In this document: one piece after another, positions 27,857-36,151 of the stretch
How positions within the stretch are numbered: position 1 is the stretch's first letter
How the letters are laid out: the number at the start of each line of letters is the position of its first letter
NCBI GenBank assembly: GCA_943842505.1
Contig: CALTDI010000010.1
Span: forward strand, 337,239 to 401,238
Source: an uncultured Pseudomonadales bacterium
GTDB lineage: Bacteria; Pseudomonadota; Gammaproteobacteria; Pseudomonadales; Pseudohongiellaceae
Length of the DNA: 64,000 bases
Direction: 5' to 3'
Translations under genes and position numbers: made by a program
Notes under the pieces: generated by a model
Told to the model about the DNA's origin: nothing
The model's database searches: none
What the model saw: the letters and a program-made list of their open reading frames with translations, nothing else

Positions 27857-28504
27857 TCACATCCTGTCGATTAGCGCCGCCGTCAGCTGCGCAGGTGTCT
27901 CGACGATAAAGACAGGCTTTTCTTTCGTTAGTTCTTCAGAGCTTCCATAGCCCCACAGTACGCCGGCGGAACTTAGCCCTGTCTGCCGTGCCGATATCAG
28001 ATCGATGTCTCTATCGCCTATCATTAGCGAATTCTGTTTCACGATGTCCTTATCTACTAGCTCGCGCAGCTGGTCTGACTTGGTCATTCCGTAATTTCCG
28101 CATCCGCTTACAAACTCGAAGTACTTGTCGAGTTCGAATTCCTGCAAAATTTTGATGGCATACTTCTCAAACTTCGAGGTGCAAACACCTAGCCGGTAAC
28201 CCTTGGATCGAAGTGTGTCCAGTAGCTCATAGATGCCGTTATAGACGACATTCTCCGCATAGCCAAATTCGCCGTAACGCTCTCTGTAGGTCGCCACCAG
28301 TTCCTTGATGTGGTCTTCGTCTTCGCTGTCAGACAGCTCGCTTAGCGCTATCTCCAAAGGTGGGCCTATATAGGGTTTGATTTCCTGCTCCGACCTTGGT
28401 TGGTAATTGTGACTGCTCAGCGCATAGTTCATGCAGCGGACTATGCCGGTCAGCGGATCTGTCAAGGTGCCGTCCAGATCGAAAATCAAGCTGTGGTAAG
28501 ACAT
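27857..28504 (-). CDS. HAD family hydrolase, phosphoglycolate-phosphatase-like
   Basis: 215 residues. Motif I is FDLDGTLTDP with both aspartates, motif II is VCTSKFE, motif III is a lysine in MTKSDQLREL, and motif IV is IGDRDIDLISARQTG. A small helical cap lies between motifs I and II. It should be a cytoplasmic phosphatase (Gph/5'-nucleotidase-like); the substrate is not defined by sequence. Separated by 2 bp from the amidohydrolase gene on the same strand, so likely co-transcribed behind it. Confidence 0.9.
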   Translation of the reverse strand: MSYHSLIFDLDGTLTDPLTGIVRCMNYALSSHNYQPRSEQEIKPYIGPPLEIALSELSDSEDEDHIKELVATYRERYGEFGYAENVVYNGIYELLDTLRSKGYRLGVCTSKFEKYAIKILQEFELDKYFEFVSGCGNYGMTKSDQLRELVDKDIVKQNSLMIGDRDIDLISARQTGLSSAGVLWGYGSSEELTKEKPVFIVETPAQLTAALIDRM

Positions 28505-28506
28505 GT

Positions 28507-29538
28507 CTAGTCCTGGAGGCTATATACCTTTTCTGCGGTGCCATAAAACATGGCATGCTTTTCCGGTTCGCTGAAATCTGCGACCATCTTCTTGTAGGCA
28601 TTAAACAAGACATGGTAATTAATAGATAGTCGATCTACGGGGAAGTTGCTCTCAAACATGCATCGCTCGGGGCCGAAGCATTCGATGGCGTGCATATAAT
28701 ACTTCTGCTGTGCCTTTATAAATTCATCGGAGCTTGGGGGGCTGTCTTGTAGATGCCATCCGAAACCATTGTCCGGCATTGCCAGGCCGCCTAGTTTTGC
28801 ATAGACATTGGGGCAGCGGGCTATCTCTGCGATTTCCTGCTTCCACTCCCCAAAAATCTCATCTGCACAGTGTTTGTAGATGCCGACTCCCAGGGGTGTG
28901 CCGAAATGATCGAGAATCATTGTGCACTCAGGAACCGCGCGCGCGAGATCGAGGAAGTCTAGATTCTGATGATGATAGTGCCAGGTATCATAGGTTAGGC
29001 CCTGGTCTGCGATGATGCGCAGACCCTTGCGAAACGATTCCTTGCCATGAAGATAGGGAGGTGCCGCACTCACGATAAGCAAGTCTTCGGGGCGTCGGTC
29101 TCGCGCCGCCGAATGGCGAATCCCTCGCAGGAGGCCATCGCCGACACTGCGATGTTGCTCCAGGGCTTCCAGTAAGAGCTCTGGAGAATCTCCCCCGAGG
29201 GTTAAGTCACAGTGAGCGACTATGCCAGCGATGCTCGCCTTGTTCTCAGTATCTGCCCGACTCTCGGCCGCTAATTTCGCTATGAATTCTGTCTCTCCCA
29301 CCGATTTCAGATGTTCCGCACCATCGCGTCGGTAGAACGCTCGGCACTCCATGAAGACAGTCTTGACGACGTTATGTCCCGAGCCGGTATCGGCCCATAA
29401 TTCGGGTAGCAGATAGTCGCGATTAAAGCGCTTCTTCCAAAGGTGGTGATGAGGGTCGATGATCGCGCGATCTGGATCGATGATCTCTTCTTTGATCTGG
29501 GCTAGCCATTGATCGGAACCCGGTTCGATATCAGACAT
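28507..29538 (-). CDS. Amidohydrolase family protein (COG3618, lactonase-like)
   Basis: 343 residues from the ATG at 29538, preceded by AGAAGGAAG; a start 45 bp upstream lacks support. It is a TIM-barrel hydrolase: IIDPHHHLWKK with the HxH metal pair (about residue 25), GIVAHCDLTL, GIRHSAARD, MILDHFGTPLG and FESNFPVDR near the end. The family includes 2-pyrone-4,6-dicarboxylate and sugar-lactone hydrolases. Co-transcribed with the HAD gene. Substrate unknown. Confidence 0.88.
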   Translation of the reverse strand: MSDIEPGSDQWLAQIKEEIIDPDRAIIDPHHHLWKKRFNRDYLLPELWADTGSGHNVVKTVFMECRAFYRRDGAEHLKSVGETEFIAKLAAESRADTENKASIAGIVAHCDLTLGGDSPELLLEALEQHRSVGDGLLRGIRHSAARDRRPEDLLIVSAAPPYLHGKESFRKGLRIIADQGLTYDTWHYHHQNLDFLDLARAVPECTMILDHFGTPLGVGIYKHCADEIFGEWKQEIAEIARCPNVYAKLGGLAMPDNGFGWHLQDSPPSSDEFIKAQQKYYMHAIECFGPERCMFESNFPVDRLSINYHVLFNAYKKMVADFSEPEKHAMFYGTAEKVYSLQD

Positions 29539-29648
29539 AGTTCTTCCTTCTCTATTTCGATGCGTCAGGGCGCAAGTTAACATCAGCCAGTTATCAGGGG
29601 AATAGCCGCGAGCTGTATGGGTTAGCTGAGTTTCTTGTCGCCTTTTTG

Positions 29649-29676
29649 TTGCCTTACTATTGCCGTCGTGTAGTAT
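29649..29676 (+). promoter_or_regulatory. Candidate sigma-70 promoter of the sodium symporter gene
   Basis: TTGCCT at 29649-29654 and TAGTAT at 29671-29676 are separated by 16 bp, about 110 bp before the symporter start. The Anr-like box at 29699-29712 would then lie just downstream of this start point. Pattern-based. Confidence 0.3.
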
Positions 29677-29698
29677 GCCTTGGGATAAGAAAAATAGG

Positions 29699-29712
29699 TT
29701 GATGCAAATCAG
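29699..29712 (+). promoter_or_regulatory. Fnr/Anr-like box upstream of the sodium symporter gene
   Basis: TTGATGCAAATCAG matches TTGAT-N4-ATCAA at nine of ten positions. A TCTAAT at 29732-29737 could be a -10 of an Anr-activated promoter, although the 19-bp gap from the box is a little short of the usual 22. If the upstream promoter at 29649-29676 is used instead, the box would act as a repressor site. Confidence 0.45.
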
Positions 29713-29787
29713 TGCGGCTAGTAAATGTCCCTCTAATGGGCGCTCAACAGTTTAGTGAACAATTAGAAGAAAGAGTCGGAGTAATAA

Positions 29788-31329
29788 ATGGGTTTGTCTG
29801 CTTATGTGATCCTCGGGTATTTAGTGTTCTTTATCGCCGTGGGCATTTATATCAGTAGTGGCAATAGAAGTTCTGCCGACTGGGCAATAGGCGGCGGCAC
29901 TCTGGGGGTAGGCATGCTTGCGGCCGGCGTGGCTGGTACGCGCATCGGTGGTGCTGGAACCTATGGTGTGGCGGGCGATGTCATCAGTGAGGGCATTGGC
30001 CACCTCTGGTACGGAGTGAATTCATTCGCCGCCCTGTTTCTGGTGGGGCTATTCTTCGCGATCCCCTACCGCAAACTCAAACTCTCCAGTGTGGGAGAAG
30101 TTTTCGACAGACGCTTCGGCTCGCGCCGTTGTCAGTCTCTAACCAGCCTCTGTGTGCAGGCTGAGTATCTGGTGGTGAATATTATCGAGCCCTATGTCAT
30201 CGCGACTATAGTTAGTGGTGTGACCGGCTGGCCGTTCTGGCTGTGTGTCATCATCGGTGGAGTAGTGATTGTGCTGTTCACAGTAACCGGGGGTTTGAAG
30301 GGTACTGCCATAACCAATATCGTGCATTGCACGGTGATTATCTTTGGTCTGGGTGCCGTAGGCTTTGTCGCTATGCAAAACCTGGGGGGCTGGGATTCTG
30401 TTGTCGCACAGTCTGAGGTGATGCTGGCGGAGTCCGGTAAAGACATTCCCTCGTGGTGGAGTTTTACCGGCATAGGCTGGGCAACGATCATCGCCCTGTT
30501 CATATCTGCCACGATTCATACACCGGCGGCTTCGGTGTATGCGAACTATGCGAGTTCGGCGGCAAAGCAGGAATATCTGATACCGGGCTTTTTTCTGGCC
30601 GGGGTAATTGCGGCCCTGATGCCATTAGTGGCAGGGTTTATCGGAATTCTAACCATGGTGAGTTATGGTGCTGAGTCGGGGCTATCGGGTTATCTGAATA
30701 TCGCGCAGCTTGCGATAGATACCGGGCCACTGCTTGGCGGTATTGCACTGGCAGCTGTCTTGGCGGCAGTAATATCTTCAGGTGCCCCTATTTTGCTCGC
30801 TAGCGCAACCATGTTGGTCAATGATTGGATACCGGCATCCAAAAATTACTCCAGTGACAAAAAGCTGCGTGCCTACAAGCTCGTCACTATCATCTATGGC
30901 TCCAGTGCCGCATTCTGTGCCTGGTATTTTAATTTCGGTTCGGTCCTTCAGTTTCTGCTGCTCGGCTTCGCTATGGTGGTGCCGCCAGCGATTGCGGTGA
31001 CCTATGTGTTCTATTGGAAGAGAACCACTGAGCAGGCTGCATTCTGGGGAATACTGATTGGTTTTGTAGGAGGGCTTCTGATGTGGCTACTCAACAACGC
31101 ATTTTCCGGTGCAGATAATGCCGACGTGGGTGGCTTTGCCCAATACTGGTATGAACTCTGCCTGGCTCTTGGTGAGTGGCGCGATCCGTCTTTTGTGACA
31201 CTATTGTTGCCACTATTTAGTATTCCACTGATCTCCATCTTGTTCCCGAACAAGGTGGATGATTCAGCGATGTCCGCTACCTTCTATGAGAAACTGGGCA
31301 GGATTCAACGTAACTTTACCTGGGCTTAG
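29788..31329 (+). CDS. Sodium:solute symporter family transporter
   Basis: 513 residues with about 13 hydrophobic segments of the SSS (LeuT-fold) family: WAIGGGTLGVGMLAAGVAGTRIGGAGTYG near the start, FFAIPYRKLKLSSVGEVFDRRFGSR after helix 2, and VLAAVISSGAPILLASATMLVNDW (the Na+-site region with paired serines) about residue 330. It imports a small solute with Na+ across the inner membrane; candidates are acetate, proline, pantothenate or a sugar. RBS GGAG is 9 bases before the ATG. It stands alone and ends in a hairpin that includes its stop codon. Confidence 0.9.
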   Translation: MGLSAYVILGYLVFFIAVGIYISSGNRSSADWAIGGGTLGVGMLAAGVAGTRIGGAGTYGVAGDVISEGIGHLWYGVNSFAALFLVGLFFAIPYRKLKLSSVGEVFDRRFGSRRCQSLTSLCVQAEYLVVNIIEPYVIATIVSGVTGWPFWLCVIIGGVVIVLFTVTGGLKGTAITNIVHCTVIIFGLGAVGFVAMQNLGGWDSVVAQSEVMLAESGKDIPSWWSFTGIGWATIIALFISATIHTPAASVYANYASSAAKQEYLIPGFFLAGVIAALMPLVAGFIGILTMVSYGAESGLSGYLNIAQLAIDTGPLLGGIALAAVLAAVISSGAPILLASATMLVNDWIPASKNYSSDKKLRAYKLVTIIYGSSAAFCAWYFNFGSVLQFLLLGFAMVVPPAIAVTYVFYWKRTTEQAAFWGILIGFVGGLLMWLLNNAFSGADNADVGGFAQYWYELCLALGEWRDPSFVTLLLPLFSIPLISILFPNKVDDSAMSATFYEKLGRIQRNFTWA

Positions 31330-31345
31330 GGCAAGCCCAGGTATT
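31318..31345 (+). terminator. Hairpin across the symporter stop codon
   Basis: ACCTGGGCTT and AAGCCCAGGT form a perfect 10-bp stem with a 5-base loop; the TAG stop (31327-31329) lies at the loop edge. The U tract after it is weak (ATTGCTTTC), so termination efficiency is uncertain. Confidence 0.6.
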
Positions 31346-31360
31346 GCTTTCAGTGAAGTG

Positions 31361-32926
31361 TTATCTCTGTAGTTCGGCGTTAGCCTGAATTAGAAACGGG
31401 CCGGGTGTCTCATAACTCTTCTCCAGCAAGCTGGACAGCTCTTCGGCAGTATCCGCAGTCGCGCCCGGCACTCCGAAGCCCTTGGCCATATCGACCCAGT
31501 TGATCTCTGGATTGCCAATATCAAATAGGCCGGCGGCAATATCCCCAATCTCGGTGACGCCTAGTCGTGCATATTCGACGTTAAGAATATTATAGGAGCG
31601 GTTTGCAAAGACAACCGTTGTTACATTCAGGCCTTCTCTGGCTTGAGTCCAGAAACTCTGATTGGTATAGGCCGCGCCACCATCACCAAGCAATGCCAGG
31701 ACCTGTCGGTCCGGACAGGCTAGGGCGGCACCCGTTGCGCAGGGGCCACCTTGACCAATTGCGCCGCCAGTTAGGCTGAGCCAGGTATTCGCTGTTGAGT
31801 TTTGGCAATAGGGATAGGCTGCATTGCCGCCACCGGAATCCGTGGCCACGATCACATTCTCAGGCAGGGTGGCCGCCACAGATTGAATAATAGATTTTGT
31901 ATCCAGTTCGCCGCTGGGCTTGGCAATCTCAACTTTTTCGAAGTTCTTTACTGGTTCGTTCTGTGCGCTCAGGCGCTCTGCCATACGCTGCAGGGCATCT
32001 ATGGCATCTTCCTCAATGTGGCTCAGGCGGCTGACTTTACACCCTTCGGGGATGAGTTGCCCTGGCACTCCCTTATAGGCAAAGAAACTGGCGGGGATCT
32101 GACCGCCTACTAAAATTAGATTTTCTACGCCCTTCAATGTTGCCAATACCTGTTCTGGAAAATAAGGCAGACGTTCTACGGCAGCCGCACCTGGTCCACC
32201 ATCAACACGTCCAGGAAAGGTACCAGTCATCAAGCGGCAGCCAGTCTTGCTTGCAATCTTACTGGCTAGCGCGAGAGCGGCAGGGTCGGTTCCATGATGT
32301 TCGAGAAGCAGCATATTGCTTCCGCCTTTCTCCAGTAGCGGGGCAAGCTTCTGAATTGTCTGCTCATCGATCTTGCTACGTTGGGGTAGGGCATTCGGCA
32401 TTACCGGCCCCGTGCTTTCTCCCCAAGCCGCATCGGCACCCATTATCAGGGTGGCGATCTGGCCGGCAGAGCCGGGAGTCTGCCTGAGGGTCGCGGTATA
32501 GGCATCGGCGCCATCCTGTGCGAGTGTGTCATTGGTGCTGCAAGACTTGATCCAGGAAGAATAATTCTTGGCGAGGGTGTCGATATCTGAAGTAAGCGGG
32601 GCATCGAAACCAATATGATAATTAGGGTGATTGCCAATGATGTTAATCATCGGCGAGTTTGCCCGGCGCGCGTTGTGCAGGTTGGCGATGCCATTCGCCA
32701 GTCCTGGCCCAAGATGCAGCAGTGTAGCAGCAGGTTTGCCGGTCATTCTTGCGTAGCCATCGGCGGCGCCAGTACAGACGCCCTCGAAGAGTGCGAGTAC
32801 CGACTTCATCTGTGGAACACTGTCTAGAGCCTGAACGAGATGCATCTCCGAAGTGCCGGGGTTTGCGATGCAAAGCTCGACTCCACAGTCTGCCAATGTT
32901 TCAATTAATGCGGTTGCTCCGTTCAT
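31361..32926 (-). CDS. Thiamine-diphosphate enzyme, acetolactate-synthase-like
   Basis: 521 residues with the three ThDP-enzyme domains: Pyr domain with the catalytic glutamate in LFEGVCTGAADGYARM (about 48), a middle domain, and the PP domain with the GDGGAAY...N diphosphate-Mg motif (about 420-450). It is annotated as acetolactate synthase large subunit in relatives, but it is shorter than IlvB, has no small subunit next to it and lacks an obvious FAD motif, so a benzoylformate- or other 2-oxoacid-decarboxylase-like role fits as well. Monocistronic. Confidence 0.85.
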   Translation of the reverse strand: MNGATALIETLADCGVELCIANPGTSEMHLVQALDSVPQMKSVLALFEGVCTGAADGYARMTGKPAATLLHLGPGLANGIANLHNARRANSPMINIIGNHPNYHIGFDAPLTSDIDTLAKNYSSWIKSCSTNDTLAQDGADAYTATLRQTPGSAGQIATLIMGADAAWGESTGPVMPNALPQRSKIDEQTIQKLAPLLEKGGSNMLLLEHHGTDPAALALASKIASKTGCRLMTGTFPGRVDGGPGAAAVERLPYFPEQVLATLKGVENLILVGGQIPASFFAYKGVPGQLIPEGCKVSRLSHIEEDAIDALQRMAERLSAQNEPVKNFEKVEIAKPSGELDTKSIIQSVAATLPENVIVATDSGGGNAAYPYCQNSTANTWLSLTGGAIGQGGPCATGAALACPDRQVLALLGDGGAAYTNQSFWTQAREGLNVTTVVFANRSYNILNVEYARLGVTEIGDIAAGLFDIGNPEINWVDMAKGFGVPGATADTAEELSSLLEKSYETPGPFLIQANAELQR

Positions 32927-33032
32927 GTTGAGGCTCTCCTTCTGGCTACAAGCACCCGCGAAATTTCTTCGCGGAAAAGCTGGTTATCATAGCATCAAAG
33001 GCAGGGTCGGCAAGTATCAGAGGGTTGGCGAG

Positions 33033-33404
33033 TTGGCACTAAGTAAGGAGCAGCGCGAGTATGTCGCGCACATTGTCGACCTGTTGCAAGCCATCGGTCC
33101 GGTGGAGTCGAAGTTTATGTTCGGTGGCTTCGGGCTATTTATGGAAGGCTTGATGTTCGGCCTTATCGCCGACAATGAACTCTATCTGAAAGTCGATGCG
33201 CAGAATCTGCAGGATTATGAAGACTTGGGCTTGCAGGCATTTAGCTATGGCAAGAGTGGGAAGGAATTCAAGATGAGTTACTTTCAGGCGCCTGAAGAGG
33301 CGATGGACGACAGTGAGTTGTTAAGCGTCTGGGCATCCAATGCCTATGGCGCCGCGATGCGGGCCGCCGCGAAGAAGGGTAAACACGCTAAGACCAAGAA
33401 ATAG
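33033..33404 (+). CDS. TfoX/Sxy N-terminal-domain protein
   Basis: About 123 residues from the TTG at 33033; the frame is open upstream but the extra sequence is non-conserved and overlaps the ThDP gene. The TfoX N-domain is recognised by VESKFMFGGFGLFMEGLMFGLI, NELYLKVD and FKMSYFQAPEEAMDD. It lacks the TfoX C-terminal domain. TfoX proteins regulate competence in some gammaproteobacteria, but stand-alone N-domains have no known function. The C terminus is lysine-rich. The gene is divergent from the ThDP enzyme. Confidence 0.85.
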   Translation: MALSKEQREYVAHIVDLLQAIGPVESKFMFGGFGLFMEGLMFGLIADNELYLKVDAQNLQDYEDLGLQAFSYGKSGKEFKMSYFQAPEEAMDDSELLSVWASNAYGAAMRAAAKKGKHAKTKK

Positions 33405-33457
33405 TGCTACCTGGATTGGTGAGGGGTTGTAGATCTTTTGTATCCGTGAGAAATTTG

Positions 33458-33520
33458 GGATAGGTGCTTATAGGGTAGATGTTTATGGGGCAGGTGTTTA
33501 ATAGGAGTAGGTGTTTAATA
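33458..33520. repeat. Four degenerate 14-17 bp repeats
   Basis: Units of the type GG(A/G)(T/G)AG(G/A)TG(T/C)TTA(T/A) start at 33458, 33473, 33487 and 33504. They lie between the TfoX-like gene and the secreted paralogue gene. No promoter or gene function is evident. Confidence 0.55.
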
Positions 33521-33593
33521 GAAGCCAGCCCTTAATTGGTTTACACTCCACAGCGAGTTATTTTAGTAATTTGGCAGTCTAGGGGAGAACGCC

Positions 33594-34589
33594 ATGAAAA
33601 TTCGAAATCTTTGTTTCAGTGCTCTTGCGGCGGCGGGGCTAAGTGTTTCCGTGACTGGCGTGCAGGCACAAGACGGTGACTATGTGGTGCCGCGAACGGA
33701 ATACGGACAGCCCGACCTGAGTGGTGTATGGAATTTTAGTTCATTCGTCCCTATGCAGCGCCCCCGGCAGTTTGCCGACAAGGAGTTTCTGACTCCGGAA
33801 GATATCGCCGCCATAGCGAATCAGACTGAGGCGGGTCTGGAGGCGCTAAATAATATCGGAGTGGGTGGCTACAATACCTTCTGGGTAGAGAATGCAGGTC
33901 GTGGCGACAATACACGCACTTCGCTAATTACCTACCCGGAGAACGGAAGAGTCCCAGAAACGGTTGAGGGCGTGCCCGTGCAGATCGGCGGCCTTGGACC
34001 GGACGAGCCAGGCATGCGACCCGTGCGTATGACTGTGGGTGGAATAGCGAAGGATGGCCCGGAAGATAGAGGCCTGTCAGAGCGTTGTATCGTTGGTTTT
34101 AATTCGGGACCGCCATTTACCCCTAATTTGTACAATAACAATGTGCAGCTGGTGCAGAGTAAAGATCACGTCGTGATAATGACCGAGATGATCCACGATG
34201 CGCGCATCGTTCCCCTGGATGGCCGTGATCATATCGATGACAGTATTCGGCAATGGTCGGGCGATTCTCGTGGCTATTGGGATGGCGATACGCTCGTTGT
34301 CGAAACCAGAAACTTCAATGATCTGACGCAGAGCTTCAGTGTCTTTGGCAGTTCCCTCGATAAGGTGCTGACGGAAAAATTCACCCGCGTGGATGAGTTT
34401 ACAGTCGACTATGAGTTTACCGTAGAAGACCCGAGTACTTTTAAAGACAAGATTACCGTATTGATGCCAATGGCCAAGGTCGATGGCCTGATGTACGAAT
34501 ATGCCTGCCACGAAGGCAACTATGGCATGGTTAACATCCTGCGCGGTGAGCGTATGGAAGAGCAGCGTGCTAGTGAGGGTGCTAGATAG
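33594..34589 (+). CDS. Secreted uncharacterised protein, paralogue of the protein at 2815-3843
   Basis: 331 residues with a signal peptide (ALAAAGLSVSVTGVQA). It shares with the 342-residue protein at 2815-3843 the opening GQPDLSGVWNFS, EDRGLSERCIVGFNSGPP, NNNVQLVQSKDHVVIMTEM, WSGDSRGYWDGDTLVVETRNF and a closing YACHEGNYGMVNILRGER. Two invariant cysteines and a conserved His/Asp-rich core are present. The family is common in environmental gammaproteobacteria and has no function that I know; export to the periplasm is the firm part. A GGGAG sits 8 bases before the ATG. Confidence 0.82.
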   Translation: MKIRNLCFSALAAAGLSVSVTGVQAQDGDYVVPRTEYGQPDLSGVWNFSSFVPMQRPRQFADKEFLTPEDIAAIANQTEAGLEALNNIGVGGYNTFWVENAGRGDNTRTSLITYPENGRVPETVEGVPVQIGGLGPDEPGMRPVRMTVGGIAKDGPEDRGLSERCIVGFNSGPPFTPNLYNNNVQLVQSKDHVVIMTEMIHDARIVPLDGRDHIDDSIRQWSGDSRGYWDGDTLVVETRNFNDLTQSFSVFGSSLDKVLTEKFTRVDEFTVDYEFTVEDPSTFKDKITVLMPMAKVDGLMYEYACHEGNYGMVNILRGERMEEQRASEGAR

Positions 34590-34625
34590 CTAAGTGCTGG
34601 TCGGAACATAGATCTTCCGGCCAGC

Positions 34626-34716
34626 CAGTAAACAAAGACAGTAAAAAAAGACAGTAAAGAAAGACAGTAAAGAAAGACAGTAAAGAAAGACAGTAAACAA
34701 AGACAGTAAAGAAAGG
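34626..34716. repeat. 13-bp tandem repeat, seven copies
   Basis: Units CAGTAAAGAAAGA (with C or A at position 8 in some) start at 34626, 34639, 34652, 34665, 34678, 34691 and 34704, exactly 13 bp apart. The array lies between two convergent genes and runs into a terminator. It is intergenic, so copy-number change would not shift a frame. Confidence 0.9.
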
Positions 34717-34745
34717 CGAGGAGCTCAGCTTACTCGCCTTTTTTG
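34712..34745. terminator. Terminator between the secreted paralogue and AKR genes
   Basis: AAAGGCGAG and CTCGCCTTT form a perfect 9-bp stem with a 12-base loop, followed by a T run. It serves the plus-strand gene and, with its A run on the other side, possibly the convergent AKR gene too. Confidence 0.8.
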
Positions 34746-34748
34746 TGT

Positions 34749-35732
34749 CTAGGAATCTTCCGGGTCTAGCGAGATCATGTGAGATTTGGCGTAACGATCA
34801 CCGTGCACTTTATCTCCACTAAATATCTCTCCCGCCAGAGCGAGATCTTCTGCAGCGATCGATAGTTCTGTCGCCTTCGCGTTTTCCTCAACGAATTTCA
34901 CATGTTTGGTGCCGGGTATTGGCACGAAGTTCGGGTCTTGTGCCAGCACCCAGGCTAGTGCGAGCTGGGCCATAGTGCATGAATAGGATTCGGCGATCTC
35001 CCGCAGGGCTGCTAACTGCTTGAGGTTCTGTTGAAAGTTTTCACCCAGAAATCTAGGCATGGTCTGTCGCATGTCATCTTCGCCTAACACAGACATATCG
35101 CTTACCACGCCGGCGAGAAATGCTCTGCCTAGCGGACTGAAGGGCACAAAGCCTATGCCCAGTTCTCTACAGCAATCGAACACCCTATCTTCGGGCTCGC
35201 GAGACCACAGAGAATATTCAGATTGCACGGCACAGATGGGGTGTTCGCGATGTGCTTTCCTGATGGAGGTAGAAGAGCATTCTGACAGACCGATATAGCG
35301 AATCTTGCCTGCAGCGACGCAGTCGGCGAGTGCGCCCACGCTGTCTTCGATGGGGACGTTGAAGTCGCGGCGATGCAGATAATAGAGATCGATGACATCG
35401 GTGTTTAGTCGGCGCAGGCTTTCGTCACAAGTCTTCTTTACGTTCGCGGGGGTGCAATCGACTGCCCGCTTGCCCTCTCGATTTACTATGCCGCACTTGC
35501 TGGCAAGAATGAATTCGTCGCGCCGGCCAGGCAGTACCTCGCCTATCAATGTCTCATTGTGACCAAGGCCATAGAGGCTTGCGGTATCCAAGAAGGTATA
35601 GCCGACATCCAGAGCCCGGTGCAGGGCGCGCTCCGACTCTTCCCGATTTGCGGCGCCGTAGGATTGGGACATGCTCATGCAGCCCAGACCCAGAGCCGAT
35701 ACCTGTAATTCTCCGAGTTGGCGTGTCTGCAT
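34749..35732 (-). CDS. Aldo/keto reductase
   Basis: 327 residues, the AKR TIM barrel. The catalytic tetrad is visible: Asp and Tyr in FLDTASLYGLGHNE (about 50-55), Lys in FILASKCG (about 80) and His in LYYLHRRD (about 120). The C-terminal cofactor region is FVPIPGTKHVKFVEENAKA. It is of the AKR13/YakC-like type, an NADPH-dependent carbonyl reductase in the cytoplasm. Monocistronic; substrate unknown. Confidence 0.93.
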   Translation of the reverse strand: MQTRQLGELQVSALGLGCMSMSQSYGAANREESERALHRALDVGYTFLDTASLYGLGHNETLIGEVLPGRRDEFILASKCGIVNREGKRAVDCTPANVKKTCDESLRRLNTDVIDLYYLHRRDFNVPIEDSVGALADCVAAGKIRYIGLSECSSTSIRKAHREHPICAVQSEYSLWSREPEDRVFDCCRELGIGFVPFSPLGRAFLAGVVSDMSVLGEDDMRQTMPRFLGENFQQNLKQLAALREIAESYSCTMAQLALAWVLAQDPNFVPIPGTKHVKFVEENAKATELSIAAEDLALAGEIFSGDKVHGDRYAKSHMISLDPEDS

Positions 35733-35904
35733 ATCGATTTCTCCCTGTGTGATTTAGTGTCTTCAGCCCGCTGGATAGCCCTGAATACTAGCATGATTAT
35801 CTAGCTTGCCTGCCGCTGCGTTAGCTGCCCTGATACAACTGAATACTCGTTCAGATTCTGTTCAGACTCGCTCGCGTATTCTTGGACCGTTCGCGGAAGA
35901 GCCC

Positions 35905-36017
35905 TAGCGACAGGCAAGCCTCACAAGCCCCACTCTTTCTTTAGCCTGTTTGCTGGTAGCACTGTCTGCCGCAAATCCTCACTCAACTAATGGCGGTTAG
36001 GGAGTGGGGATTTTTTA
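35905..36017 (+). ncRNA. Possible small RNA ending in an orphan terminator
   Basis: The 419-bp gap 35733-36151 has no gene, yet 35973-36016 is a very strong plus-strand terminator: AAATCCTCACTC / GAGTGGGGATTT (12 bp, one G-T) plus an inner CTAA/TTAG pair, then TTTTTT. No plus-strand gene precedes it; the upstream gene is on the other strand. A second stem, ACAGGC (35910-35915) with GCCTGT (35944-35949), lies just upstream. This is the layout of a small RNA. The 5' end and promoter are not clear and no known RNA family was recognised. Confidence 0.4.
35973..36016 (+). terminator. Strong terminator without an upstream plus-strand gene
   Basis: A 12-bp stem followed by six T residues. The minus-strand side lacks a T run, so it acts on plus-strand transcripts only. 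It is about 135 bp before the DUF4105 gene. Confidence 0.8.
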
Positions 36018-36151
36018 TTTCAGCAGGCGTCTCAGGCACTGACCCCATTGACCGATTCTATTACCAGCGAAGATCCTCTCATCCTCTTGTTTGATCGACA
36101 GTAAATCTTTGATAAGATTGCAAAATTCCTCGCAATCACAATAACAAGACA

